A stretch of 64,000 bases of DNA from Ursus arctos (taxonomy: Eukaryota > Chordata > Mammalia > Carnivora > Ursidae). The translations under genes and the position numbers were made by a program. Under the pieces are notes generated by a model. The model was not told the DNA's origin, searched no databases, and worked only from the letters and a program-made list of their open reading frames with translations. The stretch is taken from assembly GCF_023065955.2 (NCBI RefSeq), contig NW_026622863.1, forward strand, positions 48,094,177-48,158,176. The letters are read 5' to 3'. Positions within the stretch are counted from its first letter, which is position 1. The number at the start of each line of letters is the position of its first letter. Shown piece after piece: positions 1-11,685 of this stretch.

Positions 1-624
1 CTCCAGGCCCTGGGCCCCTCAGACTTTCCAGGCCACAGCACAATGGCTGACCAGCCCCCAGGAGTTTTCCAGGGGCAAGTCTATGTTAACCCGCCAAGTC
101 AATCAAAATGAAGTACTTGGCCACAGCTAACCATTGTGAAAGTGTTTTCCTGAGCATGGAGCTGCAGGTGGCTGGAATGTAGCTCCTTCCTCAGGAAACT
201 GTGCTGCGAAGACAAGGACTCCTCTTCCTCCACAGTGGGGGCTAGGCGCCTCGGGAGCTTACCGACACGGGACAGGACCAAGCAGCTCTTCCACTATTAG
301 AAACATGTCTGCATGCAAACAGTGTGTGCCTCCTTGTAAAATAAAGGGGAAGTGTCCCTAATGTGGGCCATTCCTCCATTGGGAGCAATGACAGAGTCAT
401 TGTAACCACACTGCCTACTGAGTGTACCTACTTACTACTCAGGTAGCCCAGGGTCATGGAAGGGCCATGACAGGGACACTAAACGCTGAACTGATAAACG
501 TGATGTCACTGGTAACGGGACAGTTAACTGTTTGAGAGGGAAGCGCTTTTTTTGAATATGAGGGGAATAACAGCACTAAATCCTTATCTTACATACGAGG
601 AGGTCAATAGTTAATTTAAAAAAT
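1..624. other. Unassigned intronic DNA
   Basis: Presumed OPA3 intron 1. No coding signal and no repeat that I recognise. Confidence 0.5.
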
Positions 625-635
625 GGGAAATTTTA

Positions 636-828
636 GGGGCGCCTGGGTAGCGCAGTCCTTAAGCGTCTGCCTTCGGCTCAGGGCATGATCCCCGCGTTCC
701 GAGATCGAGTCCCACATCGGGCTCCTCCGCTGGGAGCCTGCTTCTTCCTCTCCCACTCCCCCTGCTTGTGTTCCCTCTCTCGCTGGCTGTCTATCACATA
801 AATAAATAAAATCTTAAAAAAAAAAAAA
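636..828 (+). mobile_element. CAN-type SINE
   Basis: Full-length, with a 5' tRNA-like head, a CT-rich body and an AAATAAATAAAATCTT tail. TSD GGGAAATTTTA at 625-635 and 829-839. Confidence 0.95.
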
Positions 829-970
829 GGGAAATTTTAAAAACTAGAAGTGTTAGCACCTTCCGTAGAAATATGGTGATAAATACGAAAAACAGCTGAA
901 AGAGTTAAAGTGCTTACCTGTGGGGAGCAGGAATTGAGGTGGGGAAGGAAATGGCTGCATTTTCTTCTTT

Positions 971-1100
971 TCCTTTTTAAAAAGTTTATTTATTTAAGTA
1001 ATCTCTACTAGACCCCACGTGGGGCTTGAATTCAGGGCCCTGAGATCAAGAGTCACTCGCACGCACGCACGCTCTTCTGACTGAGCCAGCCAGGCGCCCC
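971..1100 (-). mobile_element. CAN-type SINE, short old subtype
   Basis: The body lacks the CT-rich part (AAGTAATCTCTACT type). 15-bp TSD TGCATTTTCTTCTTT at 956-970 and 1101-1115. Confidence 0.9.
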
Positions 1101-1276
1101 TGCATTTTCTTCTTTTTATCATAAATCACAGATGTATTTGACTCTTTAAACTAAGTACTTGTACTCCTTTGACAACATTAGTAATTAATGTTAATGTTTA
1201 AAACAGAAACACATTTTTAAAAACCTGCCCAAGCCAAGCATTCCATCCGAAAGCAACAGAATACACATTCTTCTCA

Positions 1277-1390
1277 GGGCGCCTGGCTGGCTGTTGGTAG
1301 AGCGTGTGACTCTTGATCTCAGGGTTGTGAGTTTGAGCCCCATGCTGGGTGTGGAGATTACTTTAAAAATAAAATCTTAAAAAAAAAAAA
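1277..1390 (+). mobile_element. CAN-type SINE, short old subtype
   Basis: TSD of 19 bp with one mismatch (AGAATACACATTCTTCTCA) at 1258-1276 and 1391-1409, inside the L1 at 1.2-3.4 kb. Confidence 0.93.
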
Positions 1391-1673
1391 AGAATACACT
1401 TTCTTCTCAAGTGTAAATGGAACATTCTCCATCACGTCTACTTCAAGGGGCAACTCAGACCCTCCTATGACCCCCAAGATCATACGTTAGGCCACAAAAA
1501 GGTTTAAACAAATTTAAGAAGACTGAAATCACATCAAGCATCTTTTCTGACCACAGTGGTATAGAACTAGAAATCAGTTACAGGGAGAAAACTGAGAAAT
1601 TCATAAATATGTTAACATGAAACATGCTACTGAACAATCAATGAGCCAATGAAGCAATCAAGAAAGAAATGAA

Positions 1674-1873
1674 GGGGCACCTGGGTGGCATAGCAGTTAA
1701 GCGTCTGCTTTGTCTCAGGGCGTGATCCCGGCGTTATGGGATCGAGCCCCACATCAGGCTCCTCCGTTATGAGCCTGCTTCTTCCTCTCCCACTCCCCCG
1801 CTTGTGTTCCCTCTCTCGCTGGCTGTCTCTATCTCTGTCAAATAAATAAATAAAATCTTTAAAAAAAAAAAAA
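1674..1873 (+). mobile_element. CAN-type SINE
   Basis: GTGGCATAGCAGTTAAGCG head, TTATGAGCCTGC middle and 13-A tail. Inserted in L1; flanked by AGAAATGAA repeats. Confidence 0.93.
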
Positions 1874-2003
1874 GAAATGAAAAATACCTTCAGACAAATG
1901 AAAATGGAAATACAATATACCAAAACTTACAGGATGCAGCAAAAGCAGTTCTAAGAGGGAAGTTCACAGCAATAAATGCCTACAGCAAGAAACAAGAAAA
2001 TTT

Positions 2004-2099
2004 TCCTTTATTTTTTCTCCACACCCAACGTGAGGCTCGAACTCACAACCCCAAGATCAAGAGTCGCATGCTCCTCTGACTGAGCCAGCCAGGCGCCCC
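2004..2099 (-). mobile_element. CAN-type SINE, short old subtype
   Basis: Inserted in L1 with TSD AAACAAGAAAATTT-like on both sides. Confidence 0.88.
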
Positions 2100-3539
2100 A
2101 AAACAAGAAAAATTTCAAATCAGCAACCTAACTTTATACATCGAGGAACCAGAAAAAGTGGAGAGCCCAAAGTTAGCAGAAGGAAGGAAATGACAACGAT
2201 CAGAGCAAAAATAAATGAAATACAGACTAAAAAGGCAATATAAAAGACAAGTAAAACCAAGAGCCGGTTCTTTGAGAAGATAAACAAAATTGAAAAACCT
2301 TTAGCTAGACTCACCATGAAAAGAAGAGAGCAAACACAAAATCAGACCCGAAAGACAAGACATTACAGCTGATACCACAGAAATACAAAGACTAAGAGAC
2401 TACTCGAAAAAATTACGTGTCAACAAATTGAACAACCTGAAATGGATAAATTCCTAGAAACATACAACCCTCCACACGGAACCATGAAGAAACAGAAAAT
2501 CTGAACAGAACGATTATCAGTAAGGAGATTGAATCGGTAATCAAAAACCTCTCAACAAATAAAAGGACAAGAAATAACGAGTGTTAGCGAGGATGTGGGG
2601 AAAAGGGAATCCTTGTGTACTGTTGGTGGGATTGTGAATTGGGACAGCCACTATGGAAAACAGTAACGGAGATTCTTAAAAAAAAATTGAAAATGGAACT
2701 ATGACCCAGCGATTCCACTTCTGAGTATTTATCCAAAGAAAACAAAAATACTAATTCTAAAACATGTACGTGCCCTGCGTTCGCTGCAGCATTTAAAACA
2801 GCCAAGGTACGGAAACAACCTTACTGTCCATTGACAGATGAGTGGATGAAGAAAATGTGGTCCAAAAAGAAAAAAAAAAGTGGTACATGGATAATGGAAT
2901 ATGATTCAGTCATAAAAGAAGAATGAAATCTTGCCATCTGCAACAACATGGACGGACCCTGAGGACATTATCCTAAGTGAAACACATCAGAAAAAGACAA
3001 GTACTGTATGATCTTACTTGTAGTCGGAATCTAAAACAAAAGCCAAAAAAAAAAAAAAGAGTTTATAGATACGGAGAACAGACTGGCGGTTGCCAGCAGT
3101 AGAGGGCAGGGGGTGAAGAGAGTTCAGAGGAACAAACTTCCAGTTATGAAATAAACAAGTCATGGGGGTGTCATGTACGGCACGGTGACTACACTTAACA
3201 ATACTGTTCTGCAAATCTGCAAGCTGCTTAGAGAGTAAATCTTAAAAGTTCTCACCAGGAGAAAAAAAATTCTAGAACTACGCATGGTGACAGGTATCCG
3301 ACTTACCATTTTGCAATACACACAAATACGGAATCATTATGTTCTATCCTTGAAACTGATACAATGGTGTGTGTCAGTCACACCTCGATGTAACACAAAA
3401 CAAAACACAACAGCTTGTCCACGCCAGAAAGGTAAGCACTGCCCTTGGGTTTCCAGGCCTCTACGCTGGCCCTGCCACCCCCCTGATCTCTGGTTCCATC
3501 CTCATGCACGTTCCACACCCAAAGTAACCATATTAAAGT

Positions 3540-3690
3540 GACCATTGGATCAAGGGACTCTCCTGCTTAAAATCCTTCAATGGCTTCTATTGACTCTTAG
3601 ATAAAGTCCAGACTCCTTAAAATGACCTAGAGGTCCTGTATGATCAGCATATCTTCTACTACCAGTCCTCCACATGTGCGGAATTATTTC
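3540..3690 (+). repeat. L2 fragment
   Basis: CTCCTGCTTAAAATCCTTCA and CCAGACTCCTTAAAATGACC resemble L2 3' sequence. 3700-4370 beyond it shows nothing recognised. Confidence 0.55.
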
Positions 3691-4605
3691 AGCGTTCAGA
3701 ACATTTAGGCATGTGTGGGCTGTACGTGTATGTGTGGGCTGACGTACAGCGCTGCTGGGACTCCAAGGAGGGGAGTGTACAGGTGACTTGTATGGCAAGA
3801 GGCACGTGAGTGGGGCAGGGCACTATCTGGTGACCCCAAGGTCTTATGGCCACAAGACAAGGTCACTGTGAATAATCCTCATCGGGTCGATGGGTTCTTG
3901 GGATGTTATCGGCAAGTGTCTCAGCTGGGATGTGAGAAGCCTCTGGATCTCTATGAGAAGGCTCTGCTGCCGCAGAGTGGGGGTGTATCAGCAGGGCAGC
4001 CGGCTCTGCCAGCAGCCAGGGTACTGGGGCCAAGCGCCTGCTCCAGCTAGACAGAGGAACCGCTTCCTCAGCTCGGGTGCTGGGCCCCTGCACTCACCTA
4101 TGGACCCCTGCACCAGCCCTCACTCTCTTCTCCCTTGAAATCCCTTGCCCCCTGCTGCGGCCACTCTCTGATGGATTACCTGCCCTGGCCCCTGCCCTCT
4201 CCGAGCCTAGAACCCAAGGCTGAGTGCAGGTGAGGAGGTGCGAAGGCTGGGATCTCCTGAGGAGAGGCGAACACGTGACGTGGGTCGGGGTGTGACAGTG
4301 CGAGCAGGAGATTTTAAACTGCAGGTCTATGATCACAAGCAGCAAAACTGATCTTGTGTGCGACGACCAGCATCTTTATAGAACATAAAATTAAATACAC
4401 ACTGTAGAATTCCAATTATATAAAATTCTGGAAAACGCAAACTAATCTCTAGCAGGTCAGTGGTTGCCAGGGGGTGGGGGAGCGGGGAGAGGGGCTGGGA
4501 TGTCAAGGGTTACAAGGATACTTTGGGGGTGCCGGATATGTTCACTGTCTAGATTGTAGTGACAGTTTCGTGAGTATACATGTTGATTAAAACTTATCAA
4601 ATTGT

Positions 4606-4814
4606 GGGCGCCGGGGTGGCTCAGGTGGTTAAGCATCCAACTCTTAATTTTGGCTCAGGTCATGATCTCAGGGTCCTGGGATCAAGCCCCACATCGGCCT
4701 CTGTGCTCAGCCTGGAGCCTGCTTGAGATTCTCTCCCTCTGCCCCTCCCTCCCTCCCCTCACTCTGGCTCGAGCTCGCTTACTCGCTCTCAAATAAATAA
4801 AAATTTTTAAAAAG
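4606..4814 (+). mobile_element. CAN-type SINE
   Basis: TSD CTTATCAAATTGT (one mismatch) at 4593-4605 and 4815-4827. Confidence 0.92.
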
Positions 4815-4832
4815 CTTACCAAATTGTATACT

Positions 4833-5029
4833 TTTTTTTTTAAAGATTTTATTTATTTATTTGACAGAGAGAGAGACAGCCAGGGAGAGAGAGAACACAA
4901 GCAGGGAGAGTGGGAGAGGAAGAAGCAGGCTCCCAGCAGAGGAGCCCGATGTGGGACTCGATCCCAGAATGCCGGGATCACACCCTGAGCCGAAGGCAGA
5001 CGCTTAACGACTGCGCCACCCAGGCACCC
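4833..5029 (-). mobile_element. CAN-type SINE
   Basis: TSD CCAAATTGTATACT at 4819-4832 and 5030-5043. Its left copy overlaps the right TSD of the preceding SINE, so it landed later, at that edge. Confidence 0.93.
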
Positions 5030-5110
5030 CCAAATTGTATACTTTAAATACGTGCAGTTGATTGTGCGTCAGTTATACTTCAACGAAGCCAAAAAACATA
5101 AAAGAAACAT

Positions 5111-5312
5111 GGGGTGCCTGGGTAGCGCAGTCGTTAAGCGTCTGCCTTCGGCTCAGGGCGTGATCCCGGTGTTCTGGGATTGAGCCCCACATCGGGCTTC
5201 TCCGCTGGGAGCCTGCTTCTTCCTCTCCCACTCCCCCTGCTTGTGTTCCCTCTCTCGCTGGCTGTCTCTCTCTGTCAAATAAATAAATAAAATCTTAAAA
5301 AAAAAAAAAAAA
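5111..5312 (+). mobile_element. CAN-type SINE
   Basis: GTAGCGCAGTCGTTAAGCG head; TSD ACATAAAAGAAACA on both sides. Confidence 0.94.
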
Positions 5313-5329
5313 CAACATAAAAGAAACAG

Positions 5330-6330
5330 GAGAGAATACAACAGAACCGGATAGACTAAGCCGGCCAGGAAGGAAGAGGAGTTGGGTGTTGGCAGGGGGA
5401 TGAGGAGCAGCTCCCAGAAGGGAGATAAGGGCTGCACTTGACCCTATGTTAAGAAAGCCTGCCAGGAGCTCGGGAAGCCTGGACTTTTGAGGAATGCACT
5501 AACCGCTCTGCTTCCAGACTGTTCAGCCGCGCTTGTAATCTACAGACCCCGGACCGAGCGGCCAGGGCCCGCGAGCCCAGCCAGCGCTGCTCTCTGCAGA
5601 CCCGCCGTCCCCGTGGCCCGAAGGCGTGAGCCAGTTCCTCCATCAGCCCCTTCGCGGCTGCTTCTCCTGCCTGATGGAGGTTTTGTGCAATTTGGTGGTT
5701 TCTGTCAACTGACAGACTCTTTCAGTTTGGCTACCCTCTGAGGTCAACGGGAGGGTCTTGTTGGCAACGGAAGCGTTTTTCCTCCCATTCCAACCTGAAG
5801 TTTTGCATACATCTTCCTCTCCCTAGAGTTTACTTGTGCCACTAAGTGTGTAAATGTATGACGGAATTTACCACCCCCTAGATTCTCTGGTTTAATCTAT
5901 TCCACACCGTTTTAGCCTCACGTTTCAGAAATCCTGACATAAGGCTAGCATATAGTTAGGCTCAGTATTTAACAACGAAACGCAGAGCTGTTCAAAACAG
6001 GAAAACTATTAAACAGACAAAAGAGCTGAACTTGAGTGAAGAGGGGAGAGGGGTCCCAGGGCAGCCCAGGTGAGGTGCTGGTGATCCGCACGGAGGCCTG
6101 GAGGCACCGTGGTGGTGTGGCCTGGGCCCCCAGGATGGCATGCAGGGCTGCTGCAAATGGCTCCCGGCGGTGCTACGCAGCTGAGATGAAGGAGTCCTTA
6201 GTCATCCCCAAGGACAATGCCAAGTCAGAAGATGACGACTGCAGGAAATACAACTGGAAGAACGACTAGGCCCTGGGAAGCATCCTCCCCCACTCCCCAC
6301 CCCTCCACTTTCCTCCTAAGCCTTCCACTT
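5330..6330. other. Unassigned intronic DNA
   Basis: Open frames at 5487-5741 and 6036-6269 show no family resemblance. No repeat recognised. Confidence 0.4.
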
Positions 6331-6436
6331 CTTCTTCTTTTTTTTTTTGGTAATTAAAAAAAAATTATTTATTTCAGAAAGAGAGAAAGAGCACAGAGTC
6401 GGACGTTCAATCAACTGCGTCACCCAGGCGCCCCCT
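6331..6436 (-). mobile_element. CAN-type SINE, 5' and body shortened
   Basis: TSD AAGCCTTCCACTT / TAACCTTCCACTT at 6318-6330 and 6437-6449. Confidence 0.85.
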
Positions 6437-6469
6437 TAACCTTCCACTTTTGAAGACTCGGGACATACC

Positions 6470-6600
6470 AGTGGCCCCTTCTTTCCAAGAGTCTAGGTTA
6501 TAGGTCACAGGTTCCCACGGTGTGACCTTGGGTAAGTCGCCTCCTATTTCTGGGCCTCAGGCTCCTTGTCTGTAAAACAGACCTAACCGGAGAAGCTTCC
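6470..6600 (+). repeat. MIR fragment
   Basis: Core GTGACCTTGGGTAAGTCG and TGTCTGTAAAACAGAC follow the MIR consensus. Confidence 0.65.
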
Positions 6601-6708
6601 AGCTCTGGTTGTGGGGAAAGGATGCTGGCCTAGCGGACAGGGAAGATGAAGCAGGCAGTTCCGGAACCCCTTACCCAGAGTTCTTTGTGGCAGAGGAGAC
6701 TTCCTTCT

Positions 6709-6911
6709 TTTTTTTTTTTTTTAAAGATTTTATTTATTTATTCAACAGAGATAGAGACAGCCAGTGAGAGAGGGAACACAAGCAGGGGGAGTGGGAGAGG
6801 AAGAAGCAGGCTCATAGCGGAGGAGCCCGATGTGGGGCTCGACCCCATCACGCTGGGATCACGCCCTGAGCCGAAGGCAGACGCCCAACCGCTGTGCCAC
6901 CCAGGCGCCCC
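6709..6911 (-). mobile_element. CAN-type SINE
   Basis: Perfect 17-bp TSD AGAGGAGACTTCCTTCT at 6692-6708 and 6912-6928: a young insertion. Confidence 0.96.
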
Positions 6912-6929
6912 AGAGGAGACTTCCTTCTG

Positions 6930-7430
6930 TTAGCAAGCGCACAGGCGGAGCTGAAGGCCCCAGGCTGCTGAGCTCACCCCAGTGTGGTGCAGGAACTTCT
7001 CTGTGCACCGCCTCCTTCCTGGCAATTCTCCTGAGCTGGGGGCCTCTCCCTGGGTGTCCTCATTGCACCTGAGAGGCAACAGGTCCAAGAGGGTAAAGTT
7101 GGGTGTTCAAGGATGCTCTCCACAGTGAGGCTGAGAGCAGCGTGAAGTGGGGAAAGAACCCAACTGGCTGGAAGTAGACGATTCCCCGTTTCTGCACACA
7201 ACAGTCCCCTGCGGCTGGGCCTTCCTATCCCGTGAGGCTGTAGTGCTCTAAAGGATACTTCCCCAAGAGCCCTGCCACACACGCCCAGGATGTGTGAGAG
7301 GGGACCAAAGAATGAGACACATCGTCCAGGATTTGCAAGATGGAAGGAGAAAGGCCAGGCCCCCCAACTGCAGCTTCGGCTGGGTTCTGCTGGCAAGGCT
7401 GGACTGAGGACATTGGCGCTTTCCGGGTGC
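6930..7430. other. Unassigned intronic DNA
   Basis: Several overlapping open frames on both strands (up to 140 codons), none family-like. No repeat recognised. Confidence 0.4.
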
Positions 7431-7680
7431 GCTTCCAGTGTCCTATCACCAGCTTTGTGGACGTCACGGCTTTTAGGCCCCTGGATGGCATTACGGTGAC
7501 GTGTTCTTCAACGCGACGTTTAAGTGGGCAGCCTCAAAGGCAGCAGCTCCCCTGGTGGGTCAGTCCCGCGCTGTCACTCCGCAGGCCCAGCCAAGAGCCG
7601 ACTCATCCGGCCCTTCTGACGACTGTGTAAGCCTCACTCTCTGTAGTAAATTACATTCTGCCTGATTTATTTTGAAATGC
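7430..7680 (+). repeat. Ancient repeat, family not named, copy 1
   Basis: Shares GGCAGCAGCTCCCCTGG and CCGGCCCTTCTGAC...TGTAAGC with 63760-63925, so both derive from one old repeat family. It ends with TAAATTACATTCTGCCTG. Confidence 0.5.
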
Positions 7681-7684
7681 ATAA

Positions 7685-8070
7685 AAAATAAGACCGATAG
7701 ATGGACCGATGCACTAAAGTGTGATAAAGCAACTACAGTAAGAGGCGCCTGAGTGGCTCAGTCGGTTAAGCGTCTGCCTTTGCCTCAGGTTATGATCTCA
7801 GGGTCCTGGGATCGAGCCCCGCGTCAGGCTTCCTGCTCAGCAGGCAGCTTGCTTCTGCCTCTCCCTCTGCCTGCCGCTCCCTTGGCTTGTGCTTGCTTTC
7901 TTTCTCTCCCTAACAAATAAAAACTTAAAATTATAATTAAAAAAAAGCAACTATGGTAAAATGTTAGTGGGAGAATCTCTGTGGTGGGTATGAGGGTGTT
8001 CAGTTTAAAATTCTTTCGATGCAGCTGTACGTTCGAAAATGTTCATAATAAAATGTTGAGGAGAAAAATC
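7685..8070 (+). mobile_element. Old LINE-1 3' end
   Basis: TGGTAAAATGTTAGTGGGAG and TTCATAATAAAATGTTGAGG resemble old L1 3' ends; split by a SINE. Confidence 0.6.
7742..7943 (+). mobile_element. CAN-type SINE
   Basis: TSD AAAGCAACTACAGTAA / AAAGCAACTATGGTAA at 7726-7741 and 7944-7959. Confidence 0.93.
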
Positions 8071-8474
8071 CTTTCTTGTTAGAAGAGCCGGAATGTTTTC
8101 TTTTTCAGGCGACCCCTGACGATGCAGCGGACCTCAGAAATGATGAGAGCTCTCTGAGGCGGATGTGGAAATGTAACAGGTGAACTGAGCAGCTGTCCGG
8201 GCCTCAGCCAGGTGCCCAGCAGAGGGAGAAATCCCCTCCCCAGGAACAGAGGCAGAACTGGGTGCAATGCGAAGGCTCCAAGAATGGGGGCCTCAAGAGT
8301 CACTGGATTTCTGACTCCCTTCCCAGGGTGGCCTGAGATGAAGGTGGGAAGCACTCCCTTGCGCTCCCTCATGCAGAAGAACATGCTGGTTACAAGTTAG
8401 TGGGATTCAAGCTGGAGTCACAGCAACACTCCCTCTCCTTTAGCAAAGGGGTTTAATAATATCGTAGTTTTGTT

Positions 8475-8850
8475 CTTGTTTTTTGAGAGAGAGAGAAGGC
8501 ATGGGGGTGGGGCAGAGGGAGAGGGGGAGAGAGAGAATCTTAAATCTTTTTTTTTTTTTAAAGATTTTATTTATTTATTTAACAGAGATAGAGACAGCCA
8601 GCGAGAGAGGGAACACAAGCGGGGGGAGTGGGAGAGGAAGAAGCAGGCTCATAGCGGAGGAGCCTGATGTGGGGCTCGAACCCAGAACGCCGGGATCACG
8701 CCCTGAGCCGAAGGCAGATGCTCAACCGCTGTGCCACCCAGGCGCCCCAGAGAATCTTAAATCTTAAGCGGGCTCCACGCCCAGCACAGAGCCAGACATG
8801 GGGCTTTATCTCACGACCCTGAGATCATGACCTGAGCCAAAATCAAGACT
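8475..8850 (-). mobile_element. Older CAN-type SINE, split by a younger one
   Basis: Halves at 8475-8548 (GAGAGAGAGAAGGCATGGGG) and 8749-8850 (CCTGAGATCATGACCTGAGC). 8070-8475 holds no recognised element. Confidence 0.8.
8549..8748 (-). mobile_element. CAN-type SINE nested in an older SINE
   Basis: Perfect 17-bp TSD AGAGAATCTTAAATCTT at 8532-8548 and 8749-8765. Confidence 0.95.
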
Positions 8851-8869
8851 TGGACACTTCACTGACTTC

Positions 8870-9360
8870 ACCGCCACGCAGGCATCCTGTAAAATGGGTT
8901 TCATAATAATGCTCACCCACAGGGTTATGTGAGCTCCAACAAGACTGTTGCCCGGCTCCATCGGAGGGCTTTAGTAAAGAGCAGCCACTGTTATCATTAG
9001 GCCCAGGGTGGGACTGGTGAACCTCAAAACTCAAGCTTTCATCCGGTGTAGACGAATATGACGGACAACACACGGGCTGTGCTCCTGGACGCTTGGGAGA
9101 CCAGCAACAGCCCGAGGGCCCTCTCTCTTCTTGGGACCGCCAAGACCACAGCCTTGAGAGGAGCCAGGCCGGGACTCAGACCCAGTCTCCACTTCCTCCA
9201 AGAGCCCTGTTTCCCGCACCAGTAGGATGACTGGGAAAACAGCCTCCAAGAAGAATGGACAGCTCTTCTTACATCAGGCTTTCAATCAATATATGGAGAA
9301 CGAAAGAGGGAAACAGAAATCGACACCAGGCAAATACTACAATAAAACTATTGTGGAAAG
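8870..9360. other. Unassigned intronic DNA
   Basis: Short open frames only; no repeat confidently recognised. Confidence 0.4.
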
Positions 9361-9808
9361 ACCCACTGATGGATGCTAAAATTAGTGGGCAAAAGTTTGA
9401 GGAGAAACAGGATATCTGCATTGTCTCCAAGTGCCTTCCCCAAGATATTGATTAATTCACAGAGAGAAAAAAGTAATACTGTGGACAAACCTAGCAGACA
9501 CCACCTTAACCACATGACCAAGGGCGATGTGACCAAAAATAAAACAAACGGACATCACGATGCCGATACGGTGTGCTGAGGAGGACACAGCATCATTCCT
9601 GTGGGACTCCTGCCCAAAATCCAGAACCTCTCTCCAATCATGAGACAGCATCAGACAAACTCAAATCGAAGCCTACAAAATAACTAATCAGTACTCTTCA
9701 AAAGGGCCAAGGTCCTGTAGCAACATTTTTTCTGGATAGGTCTCCTGAGGCGAGGGAAATAAAAGCAAAAATAAACCGTTGGGATTACATCACAATAAAA
9801 AGCTGCTT

Positions 9809-10013
9809 CTTTTTTTTTTTTTTTTCGAGATTTTATTTATTTATTTGACAGAGAGAGACAGCCAGCGAGAGAGGGAAGACAAGCAGGGGGAGTGGGAGAG
9901 GAAGAAGCAGGCTCCCAGTGGAGGAGCCCAATGCAGGGCTCGATCCCAGGACTCTGGGACCACACCCTGAGCTGAAGGCAGACGCTTAACGACTGAGCCA
10001 TCCAGGCGCCACC
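9809..10013 (-). mobile_element. CAN-type SINE in L1
   Basis: Flanked by AAAAAGCTGCTTC / AAAAAGCTTCCGC target copies. Confidence 0.93.
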
Positions 10014-10473
10014 ACAAGAAAAAGCTTCCGCACAGCAAAGGAAACATTCAACAAAACTAAAGGGCAACCTAAGGAATGGGACAAGATATCTGCAAATCAC
10101 ATAGCTGATAAAGGGTTAATATCCAAAATATATAAAGAACTTACACAACTCAACAGCCAAAAAACAAATAATCCAATTAAAACTGGGCAGAAGACATGAA
10201 CAGACATTTCTCGAAAGAAGACACAGAGATGGCCACATCTGAAACGACGGACATATGAAAAGATGCTCAAAATCATTCGTCAGGGAAATGCAGATCAAAA
10301 CCACAATGAGATATCACCTTACACCTGTCAGAGTGGCTAAAATTAAAAACACGAGTAACAAGTATTGGCGAGGATGTGGAGAAAGGGGAACCCTCTTGTA
10401 CTGCTGGTGGGAACGCAAACTGGTGCAGCCACTGTGGAAAACAGTATGGAGGGTCCTCAAAAAGTTACAAATA

Positions 10474-10661
10474 GGGGCACCTGGGTGGCTCAGTCGGTTA
10501 AGTGTCTGCCTTTGGCTCAGGTCACGATCCCAGGGTCCTGGGATCCAGCCCTGCGTTGCTCCCTGCTCAGCAGGGAGTCTGCTTCTCCCTGTCCCTCTCA
10601 TCCTCCTCCTCACTTGTGCTCTCTCTATGTCTCAACTAAATAAATAAAATCTTTTTTTAAA
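10474..10661 (+). mobile_element. CAN-type SINE in L1
   Basis: TSD AAAAGTTACAAATA / AAAAGTTAAAAACA at 10460-10473 and 10662-10675. Confidence 0.92.
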
Positions 10662-11260
10662 AAAAGTTAAAAACAGAACTACCCTGCAATCCAATAACTG
10701 CACTACTGGGTTATTTACCCAAAGAATACAAAACACTAATTCAAAGGGCTACATGCACCTGATGTTTATGGCAGCATTACTTACGACAGCCAAATTCTGG
10801 AAGCAGCCCAAGTGTCCGTCGAGAGATGAATGGAGTAAGGAGACGCAGTGTATATACACAGTGGAGTATTATCCAGCCATAAAAAAAGAATGAAGTCTTG
10901 CCATTTGCAACAACACAGATGGATCTAGAGGGTATAATGCTAAGCGAAATGAGTCAGAGAAAGACAAATACCATCTGATTTCACTTGTGTGGAATTTAAG
11001 AAACAAAACAAATGAGCAAAGGAAAAAAAGAGAGAGAGGGAGAGAGAGAAAGAGACAAACCAAGAAACAGACTCTTAATTCCAGAGAACACACTGATGGT
11101 GACCAGAGGGGAGGGGGGGGGGGTGAAAAGGGTGATGGGGATTAAGAGTGCACTTCTCATGGCGAGCACCCAGCGATGTATGGAAGTGCTGAATCACTAC
11201 ATTGTACACCTGAAACTCAACACTGCATGTTAAGTCTACTGGAATTAAAATTAAAAGCTT

Positions 11261-11450
11261 GGGGCGCCTGGGTAGCGCGTCGTTAAAGCGTCTGCCTTTG
11301 GCTCAGGGCGTGATCCCGGCGTTCCGGGATCGAGTCCCACATCGGGCTCCTCCGCTGGGAGTCTGCTTCTTCCTCTCCCACTCGCCTGCTGTGTTCCCTC
11401 TCTCGCTGGCTGTCTCTCTGTCACATAAATAAATAAAAATCTTCAAAAAA
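11261..11450 (+). mobile_element. CAN-type SINE in the L1 tail
   Basis: Body and head as in the abundant GTAGCGCGTCGTTAAAGCG type. Followed by repeated AATTA units and a copy of AATTAAAAGCTT. Confidence 0.92.
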
Positions 11451-11483
11451 AATTAAATTAAATTAAATTAAATTAAATTAAAA
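11447..11483 (+). repeat. (AATTA)n microsatellite
   Basis: Seven AATTA units grown from the L1/SINE tail junction. Confidence 0.85.
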
Positions 11484-11488
11484 GCTTA

Positions 11489-11685
11489 GGGGTGCCTGGG
11501 TGGCTCAGTCGTTAAGCGTCTGCGTTTGGCTCAGGGTGTGATCCTGGAGTTCTGGGATCGAGCCCCACATCAGGCTCTTCTGCTGGGAGCCTGCTTCTTC
11601 CTCTCCCACTCCCCCTGCTTGCATTCCCTCTCTCACTGGCTGTCTCTCTCTCTGTCAGATAAATAAAATAAAATCTTTAAAAAAA
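11489..11685 (+). mobile_element. Second CAN-type SINE in the same L1 tail
   Basis: Same orientation as its neighbour; AATTAAAAGCTTA repeats before and after. Confidence 0.92.

Larger units (their letters stand above)
1210..3420 (+). mobile_element. LINE-1 fragment, ORF2 plus 3' UTR, internally deleted
   Basis: 1410-2580 matches the L1 ORF2 region in all-broken frames. At about 2580 it jumps to the end of ORF2 (GCGAGGATGTGGGGAAAAGG at 2588-2607) and continues to the 3' UTR near 3420. At least two kb of the central ORF2 are missing. It carries three SINEs. Not coding. Confidence 0.85.
4370..5095 (+). mobile_element. LINE-1 3' UTR fragment
   Basis: Recognisable L1 3' sequence (GGTCAGTGGTTGCCAGGGGG at 4456-4475; AAATTGTATACTTTAAATA at 5032-5050), split by two SINEs. 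Confidence 0.75.
9715..11260 (+). mobile_element. LINE-1, 5'-truncated, ORF2 C-terminal part and 3' UTR
   Basis: Starts inside ORF2 (AGCAAAAATAAACCGTTGGG), continues through GGCGAGGATGTGGAGAAAGG to the 3' UTR and an AATTAAAATTAAAA tail. TSD AAAGGGCCAAGGTC / AAAGGGTCAAGGTC at 9701-9714 and 11714-11727. It carries two internal SINEs and two in its tail. Frames are broken. Confidence 0.88.

Noticed and set aside
1410..2580. L1 ORF2 as a coding sequence
   Set aside because: Many stops and frameshifts; internally deleted.
6036..6269. 77-codon frame ending KYNWKND
   Set aside because: I considered a small gene or processed pseudogene. No family recognised, no splice or promoter context.
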